DNA of 7,611 nt from contig CAIWXY010000203.1 in NCBI GenBank assembly GCA_903916775.1, forward strand, positions 1 through 7,611, in the 5' to 3' direction. A model generated the notes under the pieces. The model was not told the origin of the DNA. It did not search any database and saw only the letters and a list, made by a program, of their open reading frames with translations. Positions 1-6,387 of the stretch are shown one piece after another. This DNA is from an uncultured Actinomycetes bacterium (GTDB lineage: Bacteria > Actinomycetota > Actinomycetes > Nanopelagicales > Nanopelagicaceae). Made by a program: the position numbers and the translations under genes. Each line of letters starts with the position of its first letter. Position 1 is the stretch's first letter.

Positions 1-865
1 AATTACTCCTATTGGTTTAGATCACATGGAGTATCTCGGTGACACTATTGAAGAGATCGCCACAACCAAAGCCGGAATCATCAAGCCCGAATCACATGTT
101 GTACTTGCAGCTCAGCCGGTGAACGTTGCCAAAGTATTAACGAGTCGTGTTGTTGAGACGTCGGCAATTCCTTATCGCGAGGGTGTCGAGTTCTCAGTAG
201 CCAAGCGAGATATTGCAGTTGGTGGCCAGATGCTCGCGATCAATGGCGTACACGGTGAGTACACCGATATCTACATTCCTTTATATGGCACTCATCAAGC
301 AACAAATGCAGCTGTTGCGCTTGCCGCAGTGGAAGCATTTGTTGGGGTAAAGCTTGATCAAGAGGTGGTTCGCCGTGGTTTCGCCGCCGTTGATTCACCA
401 GGGCGCCTTGAAGTTCTCTATCGCGATCCAACAGTCATCGTGGATGCGGCTCACAATCCGCATGGTGCAAAAGCTTTGACTCATACTCTCAAGGATGAAT
501 TTGATTTCGAATCCATCTTTGGAATCCTTGCGATACTTGGCGACAAAGATGTCGATGGTTTCCTTGCAGAACTCGAACCGGTAATCGATCGCTTGGTTGT
601 TACACAAAATTATTCCGATCGCGCAATGCCAGTTGATGTACTTCTAGAAAAAGCAGTCGCCGTATTTGGAGTCGATCGCGTTTATCGCGAACCAGACCTG
701 CAAGCTGCAATCACATACGCGATGGAGCAATGTACGTTGATCAACCAAGTGAGCGAAGGTATTTCTGCTGTCGTAGTAACAGGTTCGGTTGTAACGGCAG
801 GCCAGACCCGCACGATTGTTCGCAAGATCTCTGGATATGAAAGCGATGCGGGGTACGAGGAATGA
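1..865 (+). CDS. folC: Folylpolyglutamate synthase / dihydrofolate synthase, 5'-truncated by window edge
   Basis: FolC is a cytoplasmic Mur-ligase-family enzyme that uses ATP to add glutamate to tetrahydrofolates and, in bifunctional forms, to dihydropteroate. The open frame runs in from the left edge (first full codon at 2), so the ATG at 26 is internal. Before it the frame reads ITPIGLDH, continuing into MEYLGDTIEEIA, a FolC signature that includes the metal-binding His. The following KAGIIK carries the lysine that is carbamylated in this family. The C-terminal glutamate-ligase domain shows GTHQATNAAVAL and SPGRLEVL, then DAAHNPHG (codons from 443), the classic FolC box. About 287 residues are visible; the N-terminal P-loop part, roughly 150 residues in typical family members, lies outside the window. 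The stop overlaps the next gene's start (ATGA), implying co-transcription. Whether it also has dihydrofolate synthase activity cannot be told from this part. Confidence 0.96.
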   Translation, partial: ITPIGLDHMEYLGDTIEEIATTKAGIIKPESHVVLAAQPVNVAKVLTSRVVETSAIPYREGVEFSVAKRDIAVGGQMLAINGVHGEYTDIYIPLYGTHQATNAAVALAAVEAFVGVKLDQEVVRRGFAAVDSPGRLEVLYRDPTVIVDAAHNPHGAKALTHTLKDEFDFESIFGILAILGDKDVDGFLAELEPVIDRLVVTQNYSDRAMPVDVLLEKAVAVFGVDRVYREPDLQAAITYAMEQCTLINQVSEGISAVVVTGSVVTAGQTRTIVRKISGYESDAGYEE

Positions 866-1179
866 GAGTCTTAGGTTCTGCAGTTCTCGCATTTGAAGCC
901 ATGATCATGGGATTTGCCCTGTTATTGGCGATGGATCATCACGGCGCTCTGGCTCTCTCCCTTGGCGGCGCTCTGGCGATCGCCCTTCTTCTCACCCCCG
1001 GGCTGATGAAGAAGAAGACTGGTAGATATCTGGGAAGTCTCTGGCAGGTTCTGATGATTGCTTACGGTGTTGTAGTTCCAGCCATGTACTTCGTGGGCGG
1101 GCTCTTCCTGCTGCTCGGGGCGTGCGCTTTGTACTTTGGGGCCAAAGCTGAGCGAATCCGGGCCGAATTCGAGAAATAA
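862..1179 (+). CDS. DUF4233 family small integral membrane protein, function unknown
   Basis: A 105-residue, strongly hydrophobic protein with four likely membrane helices at about residues 3-23, 28-47, 57-75 and 77-94. The KKKTGR stretch between helices 2 and 3 and the basic C-terminus (KAERIR) predict that both termini face the cytoplasm. Its size, topology and position between folC and ndk match the actinobacterial DUF4233 family, recognised here by context and pattern only. I know of no established biochemical role. The ATG overlaps the folC stop by 4 bases (ATGA). The GAGG at 857-860 is too close to the ATG to act as a normal ribosome site, so translation is probably coupled to folC, perhaps helped by the weak G-run at 850-853. 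The second helix contains a short in-frame repeat (see separate entry). The reading frame is convincing; the family name is less certain. Confidence 0.83.
   Translation: MRVLGSAVLAFEAMIMGFALLLAMDHHGALALSLGGALAIALLLTPGLMKKKTGRYLGSLWQVLMIAYGVVVPAMYFVGGLFLLLGACALYFGAKAERIRAEFEK
943..990 (+). repeat. Imperfect 24-base in-frame tandem repeat inside the DUF4233 gene
   Basis: GGCGCTCTGGC occurs at 943-953 and again at 967-977, exactly 24 bases (8 codons) apart. Comparing 943-966 with 967-990 shows further shared bases (TC and CCCTT) after the perfect 11-mer. The two units encode GALALSLG and GALAIALL, so together they make up most of the second membrane helix. This looks like an old in-frame slip duplication that kept the helix hydrophobic, although Ala/Leu/Gly-rich helices can produce such similarity by chance. 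Confidence 0.4.
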
Positions 1180-1203
1180 GGTTGGGCTAATACAATAGCC
1201 GCA
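1168..1203 (+). promoter_or_regulatory. Candidate promoter giving a leaderless ndk transcript
   Basis: The 23-base gap upstream of ndk contains TACAAT at 1191-1196, five of six matches to the sigma70/SigA -10 consensus. Six bases (1197-1202) separate it from the A of the ndk ATG at 1203, the usual distance from a -10 box to the transcription start. There is no Shine-Dalgarno-like purine run between the box and the ATG. Together these suggest transcription starting at the A of the start codon, a leaderless arrangement common in actinobacteria. The corresponding -35 region (about 1168-1173, TTCGAG) is a weak match, so the call rests on the -10 box and its spacing. Confidence 0.55.
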
Positions 1204-1616
1204 TGGAACAAACCCTAGTTTTGATCAAACCTGATGGCGTGCGACGCAATCTTGTTGGTGAAGTAATCGCGCGTATCGAGCGAAAGAGCTATCGAGTCGT
1301 CGCGCTCAAGATGATGCATGCTGATCTTGAAACTTTGGGTAAGCACTATGCAGAGCATCTCGGAAAACCTTTTTACGAACCACTCCTTGAGTTCATGATG
1401 TCTGGTCCAATTGTTGCGATGGTCGTCGAAGGACATCGCGTGATTGAAGGCTTCCGCAAGATTGCGGGAACTACAGATCCAACAACAGCAGAGCTTGGAA
1501 CCATTCGTGGCGATCTTGGTGCAGATCAAGGAACACGCGTTGTTCAGAATTTGGTGCACGGATCTGATTCACCAGAATCTGCTGCTCGCGAAATTGCAAT
1601 TTTTTTCCCGAACTAA
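1203..1616 (+). CDS. ndk: Nucleoside diphosphate kinase
   Basis: Ndk transfers the gamma-phosphate of NTPs (usually ATP) to NDPs through a phospho-histidine intermediate, balancing cytoplasmic (d)NTP pools. The 137-residue length is normal for a bacterial Ndk. Visible family landmarks are TLVLIKPDGV (nucleotide-site Lys9), Tyr49, Phe57, FMMSGP, Arg85, Thr91, GTIRGD (Arg102) and NLVHGSDS with Asn116 and catalytic His119, then the terminal ESAAREIAIFF helix. Two details differ from the commonest form: Leu98 replaces the usual Pro before GTIRGD, and the segment between GTIRGD and NLVHG is about four residues longer than in Mycobacterium-type Ndk. I believe the longer form also occurs in other actinobacteria. 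The ATG at 1203 makes a full-length protein, but no ribosome-binding site precedes it; a -10 box six bases upstream suggests leaderless translation. mreB follows closely. Confidence 0.97.
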   Translation: MEQTLVLIKPDGVRRNLVGEVIARIERKSYRVVALKMMHADLETLGKHYAEHLGKPFYEPLLEFMMSGPIVAMVVEGHRVIEGFRKIAGTTDPTTAELGTIRGDLGADQGTRVVQNLVHGSDSPESAAREIAIFFPN

Positions 1617-1622
1617 CTTCCC

Positions 1623-1627
1623 GGAGG
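1623..1627 (+). promoter_or_regulatory. Shine-Dalgarno site that decides the mreB start
   Basis: GGAGG lies at 1623-1627, seven bases before the ATG at 1635 but only one base before the in-frame ATG at 1629. Normal spacing therefore favours 1635. The third in-frame ATG at 1683 lies too far downstream to use this site and has only a weak GAAGAAG purine run before it. Confidence 0.75.
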
Positions 1628-1634
1628 TATGACC

Positions 1635-2702
1635 ATGCGTGACATCTTGAAGAGCGCGAATAAAGAGAAGAAGCAGACACGCATGTCCTTTATTGGTCGC
1701 GATATGGCTGTTGATCTAGGTACAGCAAACACGCTGGTCTACGTACGCGGACGTGGCATTGTTTTGAATGAGCCATCAGTTGTGGCCGTCAACCAAGATA
1801 CAGGCGCCATTCTGGCCGTCGGTATCGAAGCTAAGCGTATGATCGGCCGTACGCCAGGAAACATCGTCGCCATTCGTCCACTTAAAGATGGCGTTATCGC
1901 TGACTTTGACACAACAGAGCGCATGCTTCGTTACTTCATCCAGAAGGTTCACCGTCGTCGCTATTTGGCCAAGCCACGTATAGTGGTCTGCGTGCCATCT
2001 GGCATCACCGGAGTTGAACAGCGCGCCGTGAAGGACGCTGGATATGCCGCCGGAGCTCGCAAGGTTTACATCATTGAAGAGCCGATGGCTGCGGCTATTG
2101 GTGCTGGACTTCCAATTCATGAGCCAACAGGCAATATGGTGGTCGATATCGGCGGCGGAACAACAGAAGTAGCTGTTATTTCCCTTGGCGGAATTGTTAC
2201 TGCGCTTTCTATCCGCGTTGGCGGAGATGAGCTTGATCAAGCAATTATTGATTGGGTAAAGCGCGAATATTCACTCCTTCTCGGTGAGCGCACCGCAGAA
2301 GAGATCAAGATGGCAATTGGTTCGGCTTATCGCCTTCCTGGCGAGCCAGATGCTGAAATTCGCGGACGCGATCTAGCTACAGGTCTTCCAAAAACTATCT
2401 TGGTATCAGCTGAAGATATTCGTAAAGCCTTAGAAGAACCTGTCAATCAGATCGTGAACGCAGTGAAGTCAACGCTCGATAAGACTCCACCTGAGCTTGC
2501 TAGTGATCTTATGGATCGTGGAATTGTTCTCACCGGTGGTGGAGCGCTTCTTCGTGGCTTAGATGAGCGCCTACGTATTGAAACAGGAATGCCAGTTCAT
2601 ATCTGCGAACGCCCACTTCAGGCAGTCGCTGAAGGTTCCGGTAAGTGCGTTGAAGAATTCGAAGCACTCGAGAAGGTTTTGATCTCTGAGCCACGTCGCT
2701 AA
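1635..2702 (+). CDS. mreB: Rod shape-determining protein MreB (actin-like cytoskeleton)
   Basis: MreB is a bacterial actin that binds ATP, polymerises on the inner face of the membrane and guides lateral wall synthesis by the Rod complex. With this start it has 355 residues. Actin-fold motifs, numbered from the start at 1635, are phosphate-1 [11 protein letters not shown] (about 27), NEPSVVAV, the connecting [13 protein letters not shown] with the conserved Glu, phosphate-2 [13 protein letters not shown] (about 169-181) and the adenosine motif [13 protein letters not shown] (about 296-308). The core is very like actinobacterial MreB as I recall it. Streptomyces-type proteins begin at the equivalent of [13 protein letters not shown] (ATG at 1683). 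Here a Lys-rich stretch of 16 residues precedes that point, and the well-spaced GGAGG supports including it. ATG 1629 would add two more residues. The gene lies 18 bases after ndk and leads the elongation block. No separate promoter is clear. Confidence 0.97.
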   Translation: MRDILKSANKEKKQTRMSFIGRDMAVDLGTANTLVYVRGRGIVLNEPSVVAVNQDTGAILAVGIEAKRMIGRTPGNIVAIRPLKDGVIADFDTTERMLRYFIQKVHRRRYLAKPRIVVCVPSGITGVEQRAVKDAGYAAGARKVYIIEEPMAAAIGAGLPIHEPTGNMVVDIGGGTTEVAVISLGGIVTALSIRVGGDELDQAIIDWVKREYSLLLGERTAEEIKMAIGSAYRLPGEPDAEIRGRDLATGLPKTILVSAEDIRKALEEPVNQIVNAVKSTLDKTPPELASDLMDRGIVLTGGGALLRGLDERLRIETGMPVHICERPLQAVAEGSGKCVEEFEALEKVLISEPRR

Positions 2703-2732
2703 TACATAACGCACAATAATTAAACAGAAGTT

Positions 2733-2737
2733 GAGGT
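2733..2737 (+). promoter_or_regulatory. Ribosome-binding site supporting the GTG start of mreC
   Basis: GAGGT at 2733-2737 places its core GAGG seven bases upstream of the GTG at 2744, in the 41-base, AT-rich gap after mreB. It supports a GTG start that puts the basic MARGSNNRSR segment immediately before the membrane anchor, as expected for MreC. Confidence 0.7.
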
Positions 2738-2743
2738 AACGCT

Positions 2744-3733
2744 GTGGCAAGAGGAAGTAATAATCGATCACGATTGTTGCTGATCATCCTTCTTGTCACA
2801 GCTCTCTTTTTTATCACCCTAGATTTGCGTGGAGTCAGTCTGACTAAGGGCTCGCGCTCGGTTACACAGAGCACCCTTGCTCCAGTCCAACGAACAGTCT
2901 CAGATATTTTCTCGCCAGTCGGACGATTTTTTAGCAATGTAAAGAATTTCGGAAAAACCAAGGCCGAACTTGATCAAGTCGAGATTGCAAATGCTCAACT
3001 CAAGTCAGCTCTCACTCTTGATCAAAATGCCAAAGGTGAGCTCGCTCAGCTAAAAGGCGTTCTCGATCTCGCAGGTAGGGGCAGTTATAAAGTGGTAGCT
3101 GCGCGGGTTATCGGACGCGGATCTGCCGCCTCGTTCTCTCAAACAATCACGCTCGATAAAGGTAGTAGCTCTGGAATAAGAGCAGATATGAGCGTTATCT
3201 CGGCCAATGGACTTGTTGGTTTGGTAAAAACTGTCACCAGCTCAACATCAATCGTCCAGCTCATTAGTGATCCAAATTTCAAGGTAGGCGTTCGAATTGC
3301 ACGCAGCCAGAGCATCGGAATTCTGCAAGGGCAAGGAACTAATACTTACTCGCTACAACTTCTCGATCCTGCTGGAACAATCTTGGTTGGCGACAGCCTG
3401 CTGACAAATGGCAGTGATAACAACCATCCATTTGTTCCTGGAGTGCCAGTTGGTCAAGTCACTTGGGTAGATCACACCACCTCAACGCTTACTCAAAGTG
3501 GTGACGTTAAGTCATATGCCAACCTCAATGATCTCGGAGTTGTATCGGTCATCTTGAGTGCGCCATCAGCTGCACCATCAACACCGCTGGTCCCAACACC
3601 TCAGCCAACAGTCACTGTCTATATCACCGCGCCGCCAGCGCCGGTTGCTACAGGTATCGCAGTCCCTGGTGCACCATCTGCATCACCTGCTGCTAAGTTG
3701 TTACCAACCCCGACTCCAACCCGAACTAAGTAA
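2744..3733 (+). CDS. mreC: Rod shape-determining protein MreC
   Basis: MreC is a single-pass, dimerising protein outside the membrane that links MreB/MreD to PBP2 and activates the PBP2-RodA synthase. The 329-residue product shows the expected order: a short basic cytoplasmic N-terminus, a membrane helix at about 10-28, a likely coiled coil at about 65-108 (LDQVEIANAQLKSAL), then the two-lobed beta domain at about 115-272. Family landmarks in that domain are ANGLVGLV (154-161), ISDPNFKVGVR and the VPGVPVGQV turn (231-239). After it comes a Pro/Ala/Thr-rich tail of about 57 residues (273-329) ending TPTPTRTK, which is not part of the conserved fold. The GTG start has a well-spaced GAGGT. mreD begins five bases after the stop, so the two are almost certainly co-translated. 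Confidence 0.95.
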   Translation: MARGSNNRSRLLLIILLVTALFFITLDLRGVSLTKGSRSVTQSTLAPVQRTVSDIFSPVGRFFSNVKNFGKTKAELDQVEIANAQLKSALTLDQNAKGELAQLKGVLDLAGRGSYKVVAARVIGRGSAASFSQTITLDKGSSSGIRADMSVISANGLVGLVKTVTSSTSIVQLISDPNFKVGVRIARSQSIGILQGQGTNTYSLQLLDPAGTILVGDSLLTNGSDNNHPFVPGVPVGQVTWVDHTTSTLTQSGDVKSYANLNDLGVVSVILSAPSAAPSTPLVPTPQPTVTVYITAPPAPVATGIAVPGAPSASPAAKLLPTPTPTRTK

Positions 3734-3738
3734 CGCTC

Positions 3739-4257
3739 GTGAGTATCCCTAGAACGTTCGTAACTCTTGGATTCTTTTTTGTTCTCTTTATTGTTCAAGA
3801 ATCAGTTGTCTCGCTGATCCATTTTCCGATTGCCGGCTTCTCGCTTTATCTTGCTATTGCAATCGCTCTCATTGCGCTTGAAGATAACAATGGTGCAATT
3901 GTGATGGGATTCTTAGGTGGAATCGTTTTAGATCTTTCTCCAACGTCGAATGCGCCATTTGGGCAGTGGGCCTTAATTCTGACAATCGTTGGTTACATAG
4001 TTGCGGCCAACAAGGAATCAATCGCAGATTTCACGCTTTCACCACTTACATTTGTCCTCTTTGTTGCCTTTGGTGTGAGCGTTGCACTGCTGGCTTATTT
4101 AGCATTTGGAACGCTGCTGGGGGAGGGCAACGGCTCCTTCCGACGCGACATAGTTATCGTCTGCGCGAATGCTGTGTGGACCATCATTTTTACGCCTATT
4201 TTCCTGCCCGCCCTTAGGCACTTCCGCAGAGCATCTCTTACCTCTAGGGAGCGCTGA
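3739..4257 (+). CDS. mreD: Rod shape-determining protein MreD
   Basis: MreD is the multi-pass membrane partner of MreC in the Rod complex; its exact biochemical role is not settled. The 172-residue product has five or six hydrophobic segments (about 7-25, 30-47, 53-66, 77-91, 102-125 and 136-158). The family signature region GFLGGIVLDLSP followed by FGQWAL (57-79) is visible, and the C-terminus is basic (RHFRRASLTSRER), fitting a cytoplasmic end. The GTG start lies five bases after the mreC stop and has no recognisable Shine-Dalgarno sequence, so translation probably depends on ribosomes finishing mreC. The stop shares one base with the mrdA ATG (TGATG), another coupled junction. MreD sequences are poorly conserved, so the call rests on topology, the GxxxD-type motif and the position between mreC and mrdA. 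Confidence 0.92.
   Translation: MSIPRTFVTLGFFFVLFIVQESVVSLIHFPIAGFSLYLAIAIALIALEDNNGAIVMGFLGGIVLDLSPTSNAPFGQWALILTIVGYIVAANKESIADFTLSPLTFVLFVAFGVSVALLAYLAFGTLLGEGNGSFRRDIVIVCANAVWTIIFTPIFLPALRHFRRASLTSRER
4246..4251 (+). promoter_or_regulatory. Ribosome-binding site of mrdA inside the end of mreD
   Basis: AGGGAG at 4246-4251 lies five bases before the mrdA ATG at 4257, within the last codons of mreD. With the one-base TGATG stop-start overlap it allows both re-initiation by ribosomes ending mreD and independent entry. Confidence 0.65.
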
Positions 4258-6356
4258 TGAATAGCCGTTCTCGCCTCAACTTAGTTGTTATGCAAGTACT
4301 TGTTATTTCGCTCTTGCTTGCGATGCTTGGCCGCCTCTTCTATCTGCAAGTAGCCGATGGTCTGGTGTATCAGAATGCAGCGCTGAGTATTCAAAGCCGA
4401 GATATCGTCAATCCGGCTGTTCGTGGTGCGATTGTGGACGACACTGGATTGCCAATGGCGATGGATCGTCCAGGTATGGTGATTAGCGTCGATCGAAGTG
4501 TGATCGACAAGATGAAAGACAAGGGTGTTGGTGTCCTCCAGAAAGTCGCAACCCTGCTCGGAAAGAACTACTCAGATGTTTATACCAGCACTCGTCTCTG
4601 CGGAGAGTTGCCTCTGGGTTCTCGCACCGGATGTTGGAATGGAACTCTCTACCAACCAATTCCATTAACAAAAGTCGCAACGAGTGCGCAAGCACTTAAG
4701 ATTTTAGAGAACGCAGATCAATTCCCTGGCATAGATGCAACGCCCGTGCCTATTCGTAGTTACCCTGCACTTGCTGGTGAAAATGCAGCTCACCTCTTGG
4801 GTTATGTGGGATCAGTTACTAGCGCTGATATTGCCCGTGGCAACAATCAGTATTACCAAAATGAAACTATCGGTCAGACAGGGCTTGAGTATCAATACAA
4901 CAAATACCTCGAAGGTATCCCTGGCATCAAAACTGTGATCGTGGATCGAACGAGCAACATCACGAGCGTTTCAAAGAACAGTGACCCTACGCCAGGCGAT
5001 AATCTGGTCACCAATATCAATGCTCGCCTTCAGGCAGCTACCGAAAAAGCTCTCGCCGCTAGCGTTCTTAACGCTCGCGCACAGGGAAACGTCGCCGACT
5101 CTGGCGCCGCAATAGTTATGGATGTGCACACAGGTCGAGTTTTGGCCTTGGCCTCATATCCAACTTATGACCCAAATATGTGGCAGAAGGGGCTCACTGT
5201 CGCACAGGCACAAGCCCTCTTTAGCGCTTCTGATGGTGTGCCTGCTCTCTCTCGCGCCACCGATGGTGAGTACGCACCCGCTTCTACATTCAAGGCACTG
5301 TCTGTGGTGGCCGCTTCGTCTGCCGGCTACAACCTCAATGCAAATTATGACTGCCCGTACTCACTCAAAATCGGTAACCAGGAATTTCATAACGATGACA
5401 CCTCGGTACAGGGTCACTTCAGTTTGCAACATGCAATCGCCGTTTCTTGCGACACAATCTGGTATCAGATTGGTTATGACCAATGGGTCAAAGATGGCGG
5501 TCTTTTCCCACACAACAATCCGAACGATTTCTTCTTCAAGAATGCAAAGGCATTTGGAGTAGGAGTGCCTACGGGGATCGATCTACCTTCAGAAGCTTCC
5601 GGTCGATTGCCCGATCGTGCATGGAAGTTGGCGTATTACAAAGCTAATAAGAATTTCTATTGCAACTTCACAAAACTTGCACGAAAGTCAGATCTCACTC
5701 CATATCTCATTGCCATCGCGAAGCAAGATTGCGTAGATGGTTATGTGCTGCGCGCAGGTGACGCTGTGAACTTCGCCATTGGCCAAGGAGATACTTTGAT
5801 GACTCCGATCCAAATGACAGATATCTATGCAGCAATTGCGAACGGCGGAACTTTGTATCGCCCACAAGTTGCTCGAGCTATTTTGAAGCCAGATGGCAAA
5901 GTTGTTCAAGAGTATTCACCTGTGGTGAATGGAAAAATTCCTGCATCATCAAGTGACCTGACTTTCTTGCATGCAGCGCTGCGCGAGGTAGATACCGACG
6001 GAACAGCTGCCCCAGTCTTCTCTACCTTCCCGATTGCGGTGAGCGGTAAGACAGGCACTGGCCAAGTACAGGGTCGTAATGCCAACGGAACTACCAAGGA
6101 TCCGACATCGTGGTTCGCTTCGTATGCCCCAAGTGAAAAGCCAGAGTACGCAGTTGTCATGATGGTGAGCCAGGGTGGCTATGGAGCGTCGATTGCGGCT
6201 GTGGGTGTAAAAGATATTTATTCTGCAATTTACGGGGTAACAGGCAATACTGTTGACCCAAAGGTTGCGATCTTCCCAACAGGTGCACCTCCGAGTGGAC
6301 TTCCCAAGGTAGATCCGAAGAATGCAGCGCCGGTAACGCCGGTGGTTGCGCCCTAG
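4257..6356 (+). CDS. mrdA: Penicillin-binding protein 2, class B peptidoglycan transpeptidase of the elongasome
   Basis: PBP2 crosslinks new peptidoglycan outside the membrane and works as a pair with RodA. The 699-residue product has one N-terminal membrane helix (about 9-30, ending GRLFYLQV), a PBP-dimer/pedestal region (about 50-240, with RGAIVDDTG and the GQTGLEYQYNKYLEG motif) and a transpeptidase domain (about 280-660). The three active-site motifs are intact: S343-T-F-K346 with the nucleophile Ser343, S397-C-D399 (the SxD form usual in PBP2) and K598-T-G600. GDAVNFAIGQGD at about 501-512 is also characteristic. Beyond Cys398, cysteines occur at 115, 126, 366, 469 and 492, and two sets are close enough to pair. 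The last 28 or so residues are a Pro/Ala-rich tail. Position between mreD and rodA identifies it as the elongation enzyme rather than the septal FtsI. Confidence 0.96.
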   Translation: MNSRSRLNLVVMQVLVISLLLAMLGRLFYLQVADGLVYQNAALSIQSRDIVNPAVRGAIVDDTGLPMAMDRPGMVISVDRSVIDKMKDKGVGVLQKVATLLGKNYSDVYTSTRLCGELPLGSRTGCWNGTLYQPIPLTKVATSAQALKILENADQFPGIDATPVPIRSYPALAGENAAHLLGYVGSVTSADIARGNNQYYQNETIGQTGLEYQYNKYLEGIPGIKTVIVDRTSNITSVSKNSDPTPGDNLVTNINARLQAATEKALAASVLNARAQGNVADSGAAIVMDVHTGRVLALASYPTYDPNMWQKGLTVAQAQALFSASDGVPALSRATDGEYAPASTFKALSVVAASSAGYNLNANYDCPYSLKIGNQEFHNDDTSVQGHFSLQHAIAVSCDTIWYQIGYDQWVKDGGLFPHNNPNDFFFKNAKAFGVGVPTGIDLPSEASGRLPDRAWKLAYYKANKNFYCNFTKLARKSDLTPYLIAIAKQDCVDGYVLRAGDAVNFAIGQGDTLMTPIQMTDIYAAIANGGTLYRPQVARAILKPDGKVVQEYSPVVNGKIPASSSDLTFLHAALREVDTDGTAAPVFSTFPIAVSGKTGTGQVQGRNANGTTKDPTSWFASYAPSEKPEYAVVMMVSQGGYGASIAAVGVKDIYSAIYGVTGNTVDPKVAIFPTGAPPSGLPKVDPKNAAPVTPVVAP

Positions 6357-6373
6357 TTAAGTTGAGTGAGAAG

Positions 6374-6380
6374 AAAGGAG
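6374..6380 (+). promoter_or_regulatory. Strong ribosome-binding site that decides the rodA start
   Basis: AAAGGAG at 6374-6380 is seven bases before the GTG at 6388. The next in-frame candidates, GTG 6391 and ATG 6394, would sit 10 and 13 bases away, so the first GTG is best spaced. It lies in the 31-base gap after mrdA; no terminator hairpin is visible there. Confidence 0.7.
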
Positions 6381-6387
6381 TTCGGCT

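Noticed and set aside
26..28. ATG at 26 as the start of folC
   Set aside because: The conserved FolC sequence ITPIGLDH is encoded in frame directly upstream to the window edge, and the ATP-binding N-terminus would be missing; it is an internal Met of a gene cut by the window.
1215..1559. 114-codon minus-strand open frame opposite ndk
   Set aside because: It is fully antisense to ndk with no independent signal; Ndk motifs on the plus strand explain the sequence.
1567..1582. Small inverted repeat GATTC-ACCA-GAATC near the 3' end of ndk
   Set aside because: The stem is only five pairs, lies in coding sequence and is not followed directly by a T-run; the T7 run about 20 bases later is part of the ndk reading frame, so this is not a convincing terminator.
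1776..2240. 154-codon open frame on the minus strand inside mreB
   Set aside because: It lies wholly antisense to the strongly conserved mreB frame; its translation is Asn/Ser/His-rich with no recognisable domain, typical of a mirror frame.
2678..2720. Possible promoter before mreC (TTGATC near 2679, AT-rich TAATACATAA and AATAAT downstream)
   Set aside because: No pairing of -35 and -10 boxes has both acceptable matches and 16-18 base spacing; the short AT-rich gap alone does not support a promoter.
2530..2961. 143-codon minus-strand open frame across the mreB-mreC junction
   Set aside because: It overlaps two confident genes on the other strand, has no promoter or ribosome site that I can see, and has no recognisable protein features.
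5122..5562. 146-codon plus-strand frame inside mrdA
   Set aside because: It is an alternative frame through the PBP2 transpeptidase domain, whose own frame carries the STFK and SCD motifs; the product looks compositionally random.
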